Part shown: positions 26,008 through 34,644 of the stretch, piece by piece
How the letters are laid out: each line of letters begins with the position of its first letter
Numbering within the stretch: the stretch's first letter is position 1
Source: Arsenophonus sp045399315
GTDB taxonomy: Bacteria; Pseudomonadota; Gammaproteobacteria; Enterobacterales; Enterobacteriaceae
NCBI GenBank assembly: GCA_045399315.1
Contig: DAYVGO010000031.1
Coordinates: 1 to 36,194, forward strand
Length of the DNA: 36,194 bases
Reading direction: 5' to 3'
Position numbers and translations under genes: made by a program
Notes under the pieces: generated by a model
Told to the model about the DNA's origin: nothing
The model's input: only the letters and a program-made list of their open reading frames with translations
Database searches by the model: none

Positions 26008-26390
26008 CTTTTTATACTCCGATAGCGTGCTGGTGGCGATGTCACAGGTTGACACAAACCTTCTTCCAAAAATTTAGCTAATGCTAGGTGACTACAAATA
26101 GATTGAATAAGTAGCTCGTCATCAATATCTTTATCGTATGCTTGCCAGAGCACCCAATTAGAACGTCGATAATCTAAGCCCATATTTCTTCCTTCTGGAC
26201 AGCAAACAAGTAATAAACTTGCTTGTTGATACCACATTTTGCTTTTGGCTGGCATTATCTGAACACCAACTGTTGTACCGAAAGAAGATGGTAGCCAATG
26301 AGCATTTCTGCCAGCACAAATTGCGTTCCAATCGCTTTCTATTTTTTCAACAATTTCAAACAATCCCGTTGCTGCAAACCTTTCTATCAT
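26004..26390 (-). CDS. ssaB: SsaB/SpiC-like secretion switch protein
   Basis: In Salmonella, SsaB (SpiC) acts with SsaM and SsaL to order secretion. This 128-residue protein (SpiC about 133) lies directly upstream of the secretin gene and divergent from the SsrA gene, exactly where ssaB lies in SPI-2. Similarity is limited; the best stretch is ICSHLALAKFLEE, against the SpiC region around EKHLALTCILKN, with VLWQAYDKDIDDELLIQ before it. I chose the ATG at 26390 (AAAAAAGGTG upstream). An earlier ATG at 26469-26471 overlaps the promoter box. It heads the operon that runs to sseF-like. Confidence 0.68.
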   Translation of the reverse strand: MIERFAATGLFEIVEKIESDWNAICAGRNAHWLPSSFGTTVGVQIMPAKSKMWYQQASLLLVCCPEGRNMGLDYRRSNWVLWQAYDKDIDDELLIQSICSHLALAKFLEEGLCQPVTSPPARYRSIKR

Positions 26391-26445
26391 TGTCTGGTCA
26401 CCTTTTTTATCTGTTAACAAGTATGAGTAATACAATATCTTTGTC

Positions 26446-26467
26446 GTATCAGGTAAATACCTTAATC
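26446..26467 (-). promoter_or_regulatory. Shared T3SS box upstream of ssaB (between ssaB and ssrA)
   Basis: On the plus strand it reads GTATCAGGTAAATACCTTAA. This copy is the most symmetrical: AGGTA-AA-TACCT is a perfect inverted repeat. It lies 56-78 bases before the ssaB ATG and about 130 bases before the ssrA ATG on the other strand, so it could serve both genes. Confidence 0.65.
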
Positions 26468-26598
26468 TCATCGATATATAAACAGATTAAAAATAAATAA
26501 AGAAATTAGAGTGGATTCTCAACCGCAACTTGCGTTATTGTTAATAAATTGTATGCATGACTTGTTGGCACATACGTTCTAGGAATAAGAGAGTAATT

Positions 26599-29394
26599 AT
26601 GAATACATATTGGTGTTCGTCCTTAGTGACTAAACTCACCTTTGCTTTTATTTCGGTACTCATTAGTTTATGGATACTTATCGAAATAAATTTTTATAAC
26701 AATATATATAATGGAGCCATACAACATATTCTTATGACCTATCACCAAACGAGTGAAATTCGGGCTCATTTGAATCGTAACCTATTTAAAAAGGCAATTA
26801 CTGACATTCAGCAATTAGAGCACCGTATTACTGAATCTCAGTTTGAATGCCAGCACATTCCTAATCAACATGAACTGGTTGCTCAACAAATTAATATTGG
26901 CTCTCATCCCATGAAAACAAATGTGACTAATCTATGGGCACTACAAACATTTGGCACTTCAGGTCAACAAAGATATATTGACACGTTTATCATTGAACCA
27001 GGTAAGAATATAGCTATTTATGCACTATCCACTATCGAGCGTAATAATTTAACTAAACGGATAGCTGAAATTTCAGCATTGGCAAAGCAACCAACCACAG
27101 ATGGTTTTCGTTGGAGTGAGCCACTATATGATGCCAAGAGCAAACGTTCTTACATACTAATGAGTTATAGTCCTCCATCGCAAAAATCTAATCAACAAGT
27201 CGGTTTTGTCATTGATATCAATGACATGTTTGATGTTTCTAATATTTATCATGCCAGTGATATCAATTTTTTCCTTACCCCCAAAGGCGTTCTATCCTTC
27301 AATCATCAGCTAGATATTTCTAAAAATGAGATGGCTGATATTAGAATGCTAATCCCGACTTATACTCATCTTTTAGGATCGCTTTATGGCATCAATATTG
27401 GCAATTATTATGCAATATCAGAACAAATCGATGGACCAAATTGGCAACAAATTACATTAATACCTAAGGCACGGATTAAACAGATAGCATATAATCCTTT
27501 TGTCCATGAATTGAAATGGTCCTTATTGTCTTTTGCTATTATGACCATTGTCATGTTGTGGATCTTATGGCAATACTTGGCAAAACCTATTCGTCATTTT
27601 GTTAATATTATTAAACAGGATGTCCAACCAACCTTTAGTCGCCGTTTACCGGAATCACGTAAAGATGAGCTTGGTGATATTGCCCGTGCATACAATGCAT
27701 TACTTGACACTATCAAACATAGTTACGATGAATTGGAAAACAAAGTAGCAATGCGTACCATTGAACTAACTGAAGCCAAGCAATTAGCTGAGCGGGCTAC
27801 CGCTCGTAAAAGTGAGCATCTTACCACTATCAGTCATGAACTACGTACTCCACTTAATGGCATCACTGGATCACTAGAATTATTGCAAAACACACCGCTT
27901 TCCGAAAAACAAGCTAATTTACGTAATACTGCTTATACCTGCGCTAAATCGTTGCTCAGTATTATTAACAATATATTAGATTTTTCTCGTATTGAAGCTG
28001 ATCAAGTTGAATTAAATCTTCGCCACTATCCGATCCTAAAAATTGTTGACGATGCTATGGTGACGATTCAACCTCACTTAGTAGATAAACCGGTTAAATT
28101 ATACTGTATAGTCAATAATGATGTGCCAGAATCTTCAAATTTAGATTCATTAAGAGTACAACAGATTTTAGTAAATCTTTTGGGCAATGCGGCAAAATTC
28201 ACTGAACAAGGGCATATCATCCTAACGATTAAAGTAGAAAAAAAACAGCTCTGTTTTTATATAAAAGATACAGGCCCGGGGATAAAAAAAGAGGATCAAG
28301 CATGTATATTCCAACCTTTTGTTCAATCATCACACTATAAAGTTGGAACGGGGCTTGGTCTCTCCATTTCTGAGAAAATCGCGATTATTATGGGTGGAAA
28401 TATTACCCTCAAGAGTGATTATGGCTATGGCTCAACATTCATATTTCGCATGCCCTTACTCGAACCCAGTTCACCCATGTGTCTACAGCCAGAACCTATC
28501 GTTGCACCTCATAGACTACACGCACAAATCGCTTTGTGGGGTGGTCAGGCTAAGGATGGCAATAATCCCTTACTTGAAAGCGAAGAATTAACCTATTTGC
28601 CATGGCGATTGTGGAAACAGCTGTATGAAATCCAACACGGTATTTCGCTACCCTCTTCGTCAATATTATTCAAAACGATAATACCCTGGAAGCTGAAAAT
28701 ACTTCTAGTCGATGATGTTGCCACTAACCGTGACATTATTAGTCAAATGTTAATTGAGCTTGGTCAAATGGTTTATACTGCTGACAGTGGTAGAGCGGCG
28801 CTCAGTCTGGGTAAAAAACATATTTTTGATTTAGTATTGATGGACATACGGATACCCGATATTGACGGTTATCAAACTACTCGGTTATGGCGTAAAAGTA
28901 ATGTAATCTTAGATACTGAGTGTCCAATCGTTGCACTTACTGCAAACGCTAACCCAAGCGAACATGAAAAAACAATATCGTTAATGAATGGTTATTTGAC
29001 TAAACCGGTATCACTCGAGCAATTAGCACAATGTATTGAGATGGCCGCCAAAATTCAAATCGATCGCGATATGCAACCTGAAGTCAACTGTGATAATGCT
29101 GAACCCATCATGAAACTTTCTGAAAACGAGTTTAACCAACGACTCGCTCAGCACTTTTCTGATATGATCAAACGTACTCAACAATGCTTGGATACACATA
29201 ATTGGGAAGATCTACGTAACATTTTACATAATATAAAAGGTAGCGCAGCACTTACCGGTTTTGAAAATATATCAAAAACCGCCGCCCAGTTAGAAAAACG
29301 TCTGGAAACACAAGAATATCTTTTTAGTGATGAACTTGAGGTCTTATTAACCGCACTAGAATATAATCAATCATTAATACATCACGGCCCGTAA
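26599..29394 (+). CDS. ssrA: SsrA-like hybrid sensor histidine kinase
   Basis: This is the sensor of the SsrA-SsrB two-component system that switches SPI-2 on inside host cells. Its 931 residues (SsrA 920) have all the hybrid-kinase parts. Membrane helices lie at about 10-32 and 306-327 around a periplasmic sensor domain. A HAMP linker follows, then HisKA with SHELRTPLNG (phospho-His413) and the ATPase domain with LVNLLGNAAKFTE, DTGPGI and GTGLGLS. The receiver has an acidic pair near 705, phospho-Asp749 in LMDIRIPDIDGY and Lys802. A C-terminal HPt domain has His877 in HNIKGSA. I chose the ATG at 26599 (AGAGAG upstream); a frame open from 26557 adds 14 unlikely residues. It points towards ssrB, unlike Salmonella. 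Confidence 0.92.
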   Translation: MNTYWCSSLVTKLTFAFISVLISLWILIEINFYNNIYNGAIQHILMTYHQTSEIRAHLNRNLFKKAITDIQQLEHRITESQFECQHIPNQHELVAQQINIGSHPMKTNVTNLWALQTFGTSGQQRYIDTFIIEPGKNIAIYALSTIERNNLTKRIAEISALAKQPTTDGFRWSEPLYDAKSKRSYILMSYSPPSQKSNQQVGFVIDINDMFDVSNIYHASDINFFLTPKGVLSFNHQLDISKNEMADIRMLIPTYTHLLGSLYGINIGNYYAISEQIDGPNWQQITLIPKARIKQIAYNPFVHELKWSLLSFAIMTIVMLWILWQYLAKPIRHFVNIIKQDVQPTFSRRLPESRKDELGDIARAYNALLDTIKHSYDELENKVAMRTIELTEAKQLAERATARKSEHLTTISHELRTPLNGITGSLELLQNTPLSEKQANLRNTAYTCAKSLLSIINNILDFSRIEADQVELNLRHYPILKIVDDAMVTIQPHLVDKPVKLYCIVNNDVPESSNLDSLRVQQILVNLLGNAAKFTEQGHIILTIKVEKKQLCFYIKDTGPGIKKEDQACIFQPFVQSSHYKVGTGLGLSISEKIAIIMGGNITLKSDYGYGSTFIFRMPLLEPSSPMCLQPEPIVAPHRLHAQIALWGGQAKDGNNPLLESEELTYLPWRLWKQLYEIQHGISLPSSSILFKTIIPWKLKILLVDDVATNRDIISQMLIELGQMVYTADSGRAALSLGKKHIFDLVLMDIRIPDIDGYQTTRLWRKSNVILDTECPIVALTANANPSEHEKTISLMNGYLTKPVSLEQLAQCIEMAAKIQIDRDMQPEVNCDNAEPIMKLSENEFNQRLAQHFSDMIKRTQQCLDTHNWEDLRNILHNIKGSAALTGFENISKTAAQLEKRLETQEYLFSDELEVLLTALEYNQSLIHHGP

Positions 29395-29401
29395 CAGGGC
29401 C
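29386..29401. terminator. GC-rich hairpin at the ssrA-ssrB junction
   Basis: GGCCC and GGGCC flank a 6-base loop, GTAACA, over the ssrA stop codon and 7 bases before the end of ssrB on the other strand. This is a rare GC-rich element in AT-rich DNA and could separate the two convergent transcripts. No T run follows on either strand, so it is at best a weak or factor-dependent terminator. Confidence 0.3.
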
Positions 29402-29407
29402 AAACTG

Positions 29408-30052
29408 TTAGAATCCCATTCTGTGCGCCCATTTCATCAAATCAGCTACATTATGCGCATCTAGTTTCCTCATAATATTCATGCGATGTGTTTCAACTGT
29501 TTTTAAGCCGATCACTAATGCTTCAGCAATATCACGATTACGCTTGCCTTCAAAAATAAGCTTAAGTACCTGTTTTTCTCGATGGGTTAATACTGGAATA
29601 TCCCCATTTTCAACCCCTTTCAAGGCAACAATTTTTGCTACATCCAAATTAGGATCGATGAAAAACTTACCTCTACCCACGCTTTTAATTGCCGCTATCA
29701 GCGTACTTTTCGAGCCATGCTTTAATACATACCCATTAGCACCAGCATCAAGAGCATCACGTGCTTTTCGCTCTTCTTCAGAAGCAGTCAATACAATTAC
29801 CATTAATTTTGGCCAACGTTTTCTTAGTTGGCGAATCGCTTCAACACCACTCATGCCAGGTAAACTTAGATCCATTATCACCAGGTCTGGTTGTAATTTT
29901 AAACATGCATCATATACACCAAGACCATCAGTAACAAATCCGACTAACTCCAGATCGGAGTAGGGGGCAAGACAGCTTTTTAAACCATCAAAGATCAAGT
30001 CATGATCATCCACCACAACGATCTTGATTCGTTTCAAATCCCCAGTAATCAT
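29408..30052 (-). CDS. ssrB: SsrB-like NarL/FixJ response regulator
   Basis: SsrB is the DNA-binding partner of SsrA and activates T3SS and effector operons. The 214-residue protein has a receiver domain (acidic pair Asp15-Asp16, phospho-Asp61 in VIMDLSLPGMSG, VLTASEEE) and a C-terminal LuxR-type helix-turn-helix (LTHREKQVLKLIFEGKRNRDIA, then LKTVETHRMNIMRKL). SsrB is 212 residues. GGGGAAG precedes the ATG. It lies downstream of sctU on the same strand with a 171-base gap and converges on ssrA, so the pair is not an operon here. It may have its own promoter or be read from sctR. It is the best candidate to bind the boxes described here. Confidence 0.92.
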   Translation of the reverse strand: MITGDLKRIKIVVVDDHDLIFDGLKSCLAPYSDLELVGFVTDGLGVYDACLKLQPDLVIMDLSLPGMSGVEAIRQLRKRWPKLMVIVLTASEEERKARDALDAGANGYVLKHGSKSTLIAAIKSVGRGKFFIDPNLDVAKIVALKGVENGDIPVLTHREKQVLKLIFEGKRNRDIAEALVIGLKTVETHRMNIMRKLDAHNVADLMKWAHRMGF

Positions 30053-30223
30053 TTAACTTCCCCATCTTGGTTTTTGTCACACTTGATACTATATATTCAT
30101 AACCTCAAGCGATGGAGGAAACTACTTTCATAAGTAAAAACAATGCAACTTATTATTAATTATAATGCTTATCATTCATACAACTAAAAGAGTGATGAGT
30201 TTCAAATTTTTATAAACAAATAA

Positions 30224-31273
30224 TCAATCATCACTATCGTAACGAAGATCCATAACAAATCGCAATAATTCAGCAACCGGTTCAAACAAACTCTCTGGGA
30301 TCATTTGCCCGCTTTCTACTTGTTGAAATAGTGCACGCGCTAGTGGAATATTTTCAACCATTGGAATACCTGCTTTTTCTGCTAGTTTCACAATATGTAG
30401 TGCCATATTATCCTGAAATTTTTCAAGTACTTGAGGTAATGGAGTAATTCCAGCTTGGTAATAAAGACAAACGACTATATGGGTTGGGTTGCGAACAATC
30501 ACTGTTGATTTTCTAACATTAGCAACCACTGAACTACTCGTTACTTCTCGTTGTATTTCACGACGCTTTTGCTTAATTTGAGGATTACCTTCTGTTTCTT
30601 TAAACTCTCGCTTTGTATCCTCCTTCGACATTTTTAACTCTTTCATCACATGATAATATTGAAATCCATAATCTGCTATGGCAAACACAATATAACAAAC
30701 TAAAAATCCCCCCCATAACCATTGAATTAGAGTAAAAGTTACCGTTACACCACAGTCAATACCACAAGTTGGCAAATATTGAAATAGGTTTACATAATAA
30801 TCTAGCAAATAATAAAAAACTAAAGTTAGTACAATTACCTTTAAGATGTTCTTACTAAATTCAAAAAGATTTTTCATCGAAAAAATCTGTTTAGCATTTT
30901 TAATAATATTCATTTTATTAAAACTAAATGCCAAACTTTTATATGCCCAAATTGGTCCAGTTTGAACAAGACAACTTAAACCAATTGTGACAATTAATAT
31001 AACCACCAAACCAACCATAAAACGTAACAGCAACATTATAAATGAGCCGACAATTGTTTTAGCCGCTACATCAATTGGTAAATACAGAGAGCGAACGGTC
31101 AATATAACCAATTCACCAATCGCATTAAATAAAGCATGCCCTTCAACGATAAAATAACCGAGAATTACGGCCATTTTTAATACTGTTACTATTTCATTGC
31201 TTTTAATAACTTGTCCTTTTTGACGCGCCTCATTTATCCTCTTTTGTGTCGGCTTTTCCGTTTTTTCAGCCAT
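30224..31273 (-). CDS. sctU: SctU (SsaU-like) export switch protein
   Basis: SctU is the autocleaving switch protein of the export gate (FlhB family). The 349-residue protein (SsaU 352) has four membrane segments in its first 210 residues, then a cytoplasmic linker (MSKEDTKREFKETEGNPQIK) and the autocleavage motif NPTH at 262-265. LARALFQQVESGQMIPE follows near the C-terminus. The ATG at 31273 lies five bases after the sctT stop with GAGG upstream; a frame from 31291 would overlap sctT. The cleavage motif is intact, so the switch should work. Confidence 0.95.
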   Translation of the reverse strand: MAEKTEKPTQKRINEARQKGQVIKSNEIVTVLKMAVILGYFIVEGHALFNAIGELVILTVRSLYLPIDVAAKTIVGSFIMLLLRFMVGLVVILIVTIGLSCLVQTGPIWAYKSLAFSFNKMNIIKNAKQIFSMKNLFEFSKNILKVIVLTLVFYYLLDYYVNLFQYLPTCGIDCGVTVTFTLIQWLWGGFLVCYIVFAIADYGFQYYHVMKELKMSKEDTKREFKETEGNPQIKQKRREIQREVTSSSVVANVRKSTVIVRNPTHIVVCLYYQAGITPLPQVLEKFQDNMALHIVKLAEKAGIPMVENIPLARALFQQVESGQMIPESLFEPVAELLRFVMDLRYDSDD

Positions 31274-31278
31274 TAATA

Positions 31279-32061
31279 TCATCCTCGCCAAAGTTGGAAT
31301 AAAGTTGAAACTTGTTTTTCAAATTGTTGGATCTTTATAAAATAGTGATCAAATGCAAAATAGATACTCACTAAAAGAAGAAACACAACTAATACGCTTT
31401 TTATTGGCATGGACAGAAAAAAAACATTAAGCTGCTCTACCGAACGATTAATCAGTCCTAATGCTACATCTACTAAAATCATTACCATCACGGCAGGTAG
31501 AGCAAAACTTATACAAAGTTCTAACATCATTCGCCACTGCTGCTCAATAAATAACAACATTGATGAATTAAATGATAACGGCGCATTTGGGGGTAACACA
31601 TTGTAGGAATGATAAAGCGCAGTGAGTAAGACATTAAAACCACCGGAAACCAAAAACAAGACACTTAATATTTGGGTAAATAGCATTCCAAAAATAGAAG
31701 ATTGCAATCCCATTAAAGGATTTAAGATGTTTGACATAGAAGCACCGCGCAGAGTATCAATGATAAATCCCGCCATATCAATAGCCCAAAAAGGAATGGC
31801 CGCGCAAAAACCAAGCACTAATCCAATAAGCAACTCTTCGCTGTATAGAAACACTATTTCTAACAGGCTTTGATGAGTGAAATCAATTGGCATGGTCTTG
31901 ATTATCGGCACGATGGGCAAAGCAAACACTAATACCAAGCTATTGCGAATTAAACTACTACCCATTGCTCCCCCTTTAAATAGCGGCAATAATAGTAACA
32001 TTCCTAGAGGTCGCATCATGCTTAATGCCAACCATGGCACCATTTGCATTAGGCTATTCAT
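31279..32061 (-). CDS. sctT: SctT (SsaT-like) export apparatus membrane protein
   Basis: SctT is part of the core export complex with SctR and SctS (FliR family). The 260-residue protein (SsaT 259) is hydrophobic throughout, with six or more membrane segments. Family stretches include MMRPLGMLLLLPLF near the start, LLIGLVLGFCAAIPFWAIDMAG at about 90-110, and MLVDVALGLINRSVEQLNVFF near 195-215. AGAGGATTAG lies before the ATG. It lies between sctS and sctU in the invariant R-S-T-U order. Confidence 0.94.
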   Translation of the reverse strand: MNSLMQMVPWLALSMMRPLGMLLLLPLFKGGAMGSSLIRNSLVLVFALPIVPIIKTMPIDFTHQSLLEIVFLYSEELLIGLVLGFCAAIPFWAIDMAGFIIDTLRGASMSNILNPLMGLQSSIFGMLFTQILSVLFLVSGGFNVLLTALYHSYNVLPPNAPLSFNSSMLLFIEQQWRMMLELCISFALPAVMVMILVDVALGLINRSVEQLNVFFLSMPIKSVLVVFLLLVSIYFAFDHYFIKIQQFEKQVSTLFQLWRG

Positions 32062-32070
32062 CTAATCCTC

Positions 32071-32331
32071 TTATTTACCTATTTGATCAAAAGATAAAAT
32101 AGCGTAGTTAAGTAGCGCACTCCCCATCCAGTGATAACTAACCGCCAAGGTGATACAGACAGCTATTAATTTAATAAGAAATTGCAATGTCTGGTCTTGT
32201 ATTTGTGTGAGAGCTTGTAATATGCTCACCAATAATCCAGTAAGTGATGCTACAATCACTATCGGTAACGAGAGTAGCAGCACAATCCATAACAGCTCCG
32301 AAGTAAAATGAATAATGATGGACTCATTCAT
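32071..32331 (-). CDS. sctS: SctS (SsaS-like) export apparatus membrane protein
   Basis: SctS is the small two-helix subunit of the export complex (FliQ family). The 86-residue protein (SsaS 88) has hydrophobic helices at about 13-38 and 52-75, with VSILQALTQIQDQTLQFLIKL between and into the second, typical of the family. I chose the ATG at 32331: it shares ATGA with the sctR stop and gives the usual length. A frame open from 32370 would overlap sctR by 43 bases. Confidence 0.93.
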   Translation of the reverse strand: MNESIIIHFTSELLWIVLLLSLPIVIVASLTGLLVSILQALTQIQDQTLQFLIKLIAVCITLAVSYHWMGSALLNYAILSFDQIGK

Positions 32332-32978
32332 GAAAAAGACACCATCAATTGACCTATAAGTTTGTCCCAACCGCCCATTAAAATAAAAATTAATAATTTA
32401 AAGGGAAGCGCTATTGTCATTGGAGAAACCATCATCATCCCCATGGCCAATAACACATTAGAAACGATAAGATCGATTGCAACAAAAGGAAGATAAATTA
32501 AAAAACCTATTTTAAATGCTTCAATAAGTTGACTCATGGTAAATGCCGGTACCATGACTAATAAAGAGTTAGGAGATAATGAAGTTTGATATTGTTTAGG
32601 CCAAATTTTATAACCTATTTGGGAAAAAAACTTAATTTGTTCTTCACTAGTATTTTTTTTCAAAAAATCTTGATATGGAACAACAACTGAAGAATTAATT
32701 TGTTCCACAGAATTAACAGAATTCCAGTCAATCGGCTGAGCTTTAATATTATCACGAATTGCAAAACCAACTGGTGCCATAATAAATAAAGTCAATATTA
32801 ATGCCAAACCATAAATAGCCATATTAGGCGGGATTTGCTGTATGCCTAACGCATTGCGTAGCATGGATAAAACAATAGAAATTTTTAAAAACGAAGTTCC
32901 CATTACAGCAAACAAAGGCATTATGGATAAGCAAAAAAGCACAACAATTAATTGCATCGGATTATTAAATAACGACAT
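32328..32978 (-). CDS. sctR: SctR (SsaR-like) export apparatus membrane protein
   Basis: SctR forms the pentameric core of the export gate (FliP family). With the ATG at 32978 the protein has 216 residues (SsaR 215). GGAGG lies 5-9 bases before this ATG; the longer open frame from 33158 runs through the promoter box and is not expected to be translated. Signatures include GTSFLKISIVLSMLRNALG and QQIPPNMAIYGLALILTLFIM. Helices lie at the N-terminus and near 150-210, with a polar periplasmic stretch between. It starts the sctR-S-T-U unit, located next to ssrB instead of behind sctQ. Confidence 0.95.
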   Translation of the reverse strand: MSLFNNPMQLIVVLFCLSIMPLFAVMGTSFLKISIVLSMLRNALGIQQIPPNMAIYGLALILTLFIMAPVGFAIRDNIKAQPIDWNSVNSVEQINSSVVVPYQDFLKKNTSEEQIKFFSQIGYKIWPKQYQTSLSPNSLLVMVPAFTMSQLIEAFKIGFLIYLPFVAIDLIVSNVLLAMGMMMVSPMTIALPFKLLIFILMGGWDKLIGQLMVSFS

Positions 32979-32991
32979 AATACCTCCACTA

Positions 32992-33009
32992 ACTCTATTG
33001 AAATAGAGT
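32992..33009 (-). repeat. Perfect 8-base inverted repeat in the sctR leader
   Basis: ACTCTATT and AATAGAGT flank a 2-base spacer, between the promoter box and the ribosome site of sctR, ending 14 bases before the ATG. As DNA it could be an operator; as RNA it would form a 6-7 pair hairpin near the ribosome site. The other operon leaders do not show the same element. Confidence 0.4.
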
Positions 33010-33033
33010 ATCTCTGGTATGATGAAGCGAAAA

Positions 33034-33053
33034 TATCCGGTAAATACCTGAGA
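33034..33053 (-). promoter_or_regulatory. Shared T3SS box upstream of sctR operon
   Basis: On the plus strand it reads TATCCGGTAAATACCTGA, identical over these 18 bases to the box before ssaM. It lies 56-75 bases before the sctR ATG, in the same orientation and at the same distance as at ssaB and ssaM. The conserved placement argues against chance. Confidence 0.7.
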
Positions 33054-33581
33054 ACAGTTAAAAAAAATAACTGTTTGATAAAGTTTATGAAAAATATTTA
33101 CCTCAATGTATGACCAGCAAAGTCCAAATATATTTTTACCTAATAACAAAAAAAACATATTTTAAATATAAAAATAAAATTTATTTTCCTTAAATAAAAC
33201 CATAACTTATTTTAAAATAAATTTTCTTATAAGCTTATAATCAATTTTTATTGTTGCATCATTTTTTAACACAAACCATTTAGTTCTTGCTGACCACACC
33301 GATATTTTATATTGCAGACTGTTATAAATATTTACGTTATTTTACTGAAAAGATCGGATAATAATAACCATGATGTAGAGAATATTGAGACCTTATGCAA
33401 CCACTTAATTAATCTAGTTCACAGTATTTTTCTTTACTTTTATCTTTGAAAGAAAATTTCATAAAATCTCAGTAGCTTACTGGATAAATCTCGATAAATA
33501 CAGATGTTAACTTCGCCTTGCTATATCATGGAGTAAAGTTGTTTTATCAAGAAAAAATGAATTATATCTAGGGAAATTATA
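33054..33581. other. 528-base AT-rich gap between sctR promoter and the right-hand broken gene
   Basis: No gene was recognised in this gap. It is extremely rich in A and T with many short T and A runs (for example 33160-33240), the kind of DNA that H-NS-type silencers bind; that is inference. It must hold the promoter of the plus-strand gene at 33582, but no convincing box was seen and the shared T3SS box is absent on that side. Confidence 0.5.
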
Positions 33582-34463
33582 ATGACATTTATTCTTTCAA
33601 CACCAAATAATTCCTTAACAATCAATGACTCCAGACTTTATGCAATTAAAGCAACTAAAGAAAAGTTATTAAAATACAAAGGAAAATTTAATGTTAATAA
33701 AAAATGTAATAAATCTACCAATAAAAATACCACAACAACTGATCATATAGATAATGTATTTAAGGAACTTTTAAAATTAGAACAACCGGTTTTAAAAAAA
33801 TAAATTAAAATTATCTGCACAAATAGAAACGTCAATTGTCAATAAAACACTTATTAATCAAATAATAAGCTCAAGAAATAAACCAATAGAAGAAATAACA
33901 AAACTCGATGCTGAAATCACTCTACAATATACTAACTTTCAAAGCTTAACTAACTTAGCTTCTTTATCTCAAGAACTTGCAAATATGTATCATCAGATAT
34001 ATTCACAGAATAATCCACCAATAAAAAAACAGAAGACATTAAATTAGAGACTGTAAAAGAAAAGCAAAATCTTAATGAACTAAAAAACTATTTACACAAA
34101 TTACATAGTTATAATAGGAAATTACAAGGAATAATTATTCATAATCTTGAGTTACTACCGACACCATTAGAAAAAACATTACCACTTTTAACGAATAAAA
34201 ATGCAACTGCTATTATTAATGCAACTGCTATTATTAAAGATGCCATTATAGAAGTAGGTCGCCCACCTAAGAATATATTCACTAAATTAACTAAATTCAT
34301 TTTTCCTAAGTGGTATGAGCAAAAGCAAAAAGAGATATTAAGCTTTGAAGTGAAACTTGGTAAATTACATAGTTTAGTTTTACGTTTGCAAAAAATAAAA
34401 GGTTTCGAAGATGTTGATAGAGCCGCTTGGTTGTACGCAATGGCGCGGCAACTATTTCTGTAA
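33582..34463 (+). pseudogene. Unknown helical protein gene split by two frameshifts at A7 runs
   Basis: A good ribosome site (AGGGAAATTATA before the ATG) opens a frame that stops at 33801-33803. Sense text goes on in the next frame from the A7 run at 33794-33800 to 34045-34047, then returns to the first frame at a second A7 run (34023-34029) and ends at the TAA 34461-34463. The stitched product has about 293 residues. It is Lys/Asn-rich at the start, then helical and charged, ending DRAAWLYAMARQLFL. No family was recognised. Lying next to sctR, it may have been an effector or accessory gene. The first break needs one A fewer and the second one A more, so net frame is preserved. Slippage could still yield some product. 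Confidence 0.6.
34200..34235 (+). repeat. 18-base perfect tandem duplication
   Basis: The unit AATGCAACTGCTATTATT occurs twice in tandem (34200-34217 and 34218-34235). In the third part of the broken gene it encodes NATAII twice, in frame. It looks like a recent slippage duplication. Confidence 0.8.
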
Positions 34464-34644
34464 GCAACACCAAAACCTTATTCATTCGATCCTTTAAAAT
34501 TGCTTTCTCCTGAACATCGACTGTGGTGCCAAAAATTAAAAATATAGGGGTTATCTCTTAATTGTTACAGTTGCTAGTGAATTTGTAAAAAAGTAAGGAT
34601 ACAACTGTTCTGTTTTAATACAAAACTTATAGGAGATTTTTAAA

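Noticed and set aside
30053..30223. Dedicated sigma-70 promoter for ssrB
   Set aside because: A TATAAT-like hexamer is present, but no -35 element at normal spacing; AT-rich DNA gives such hexamers by chance.
33034..33053. Shared box read as an HrpL or MxiE box
   Set aside because: It lacks the GGAAC-N16-CCAC layout of HrpL boxes and the T-rich core of the MxiE box.
32328..33158. Longer SctR starting at 33158
   Set aside because: The added 60 residues cover the promoter box and lack family similarity; GGAGG before 32978 gives the standard length.
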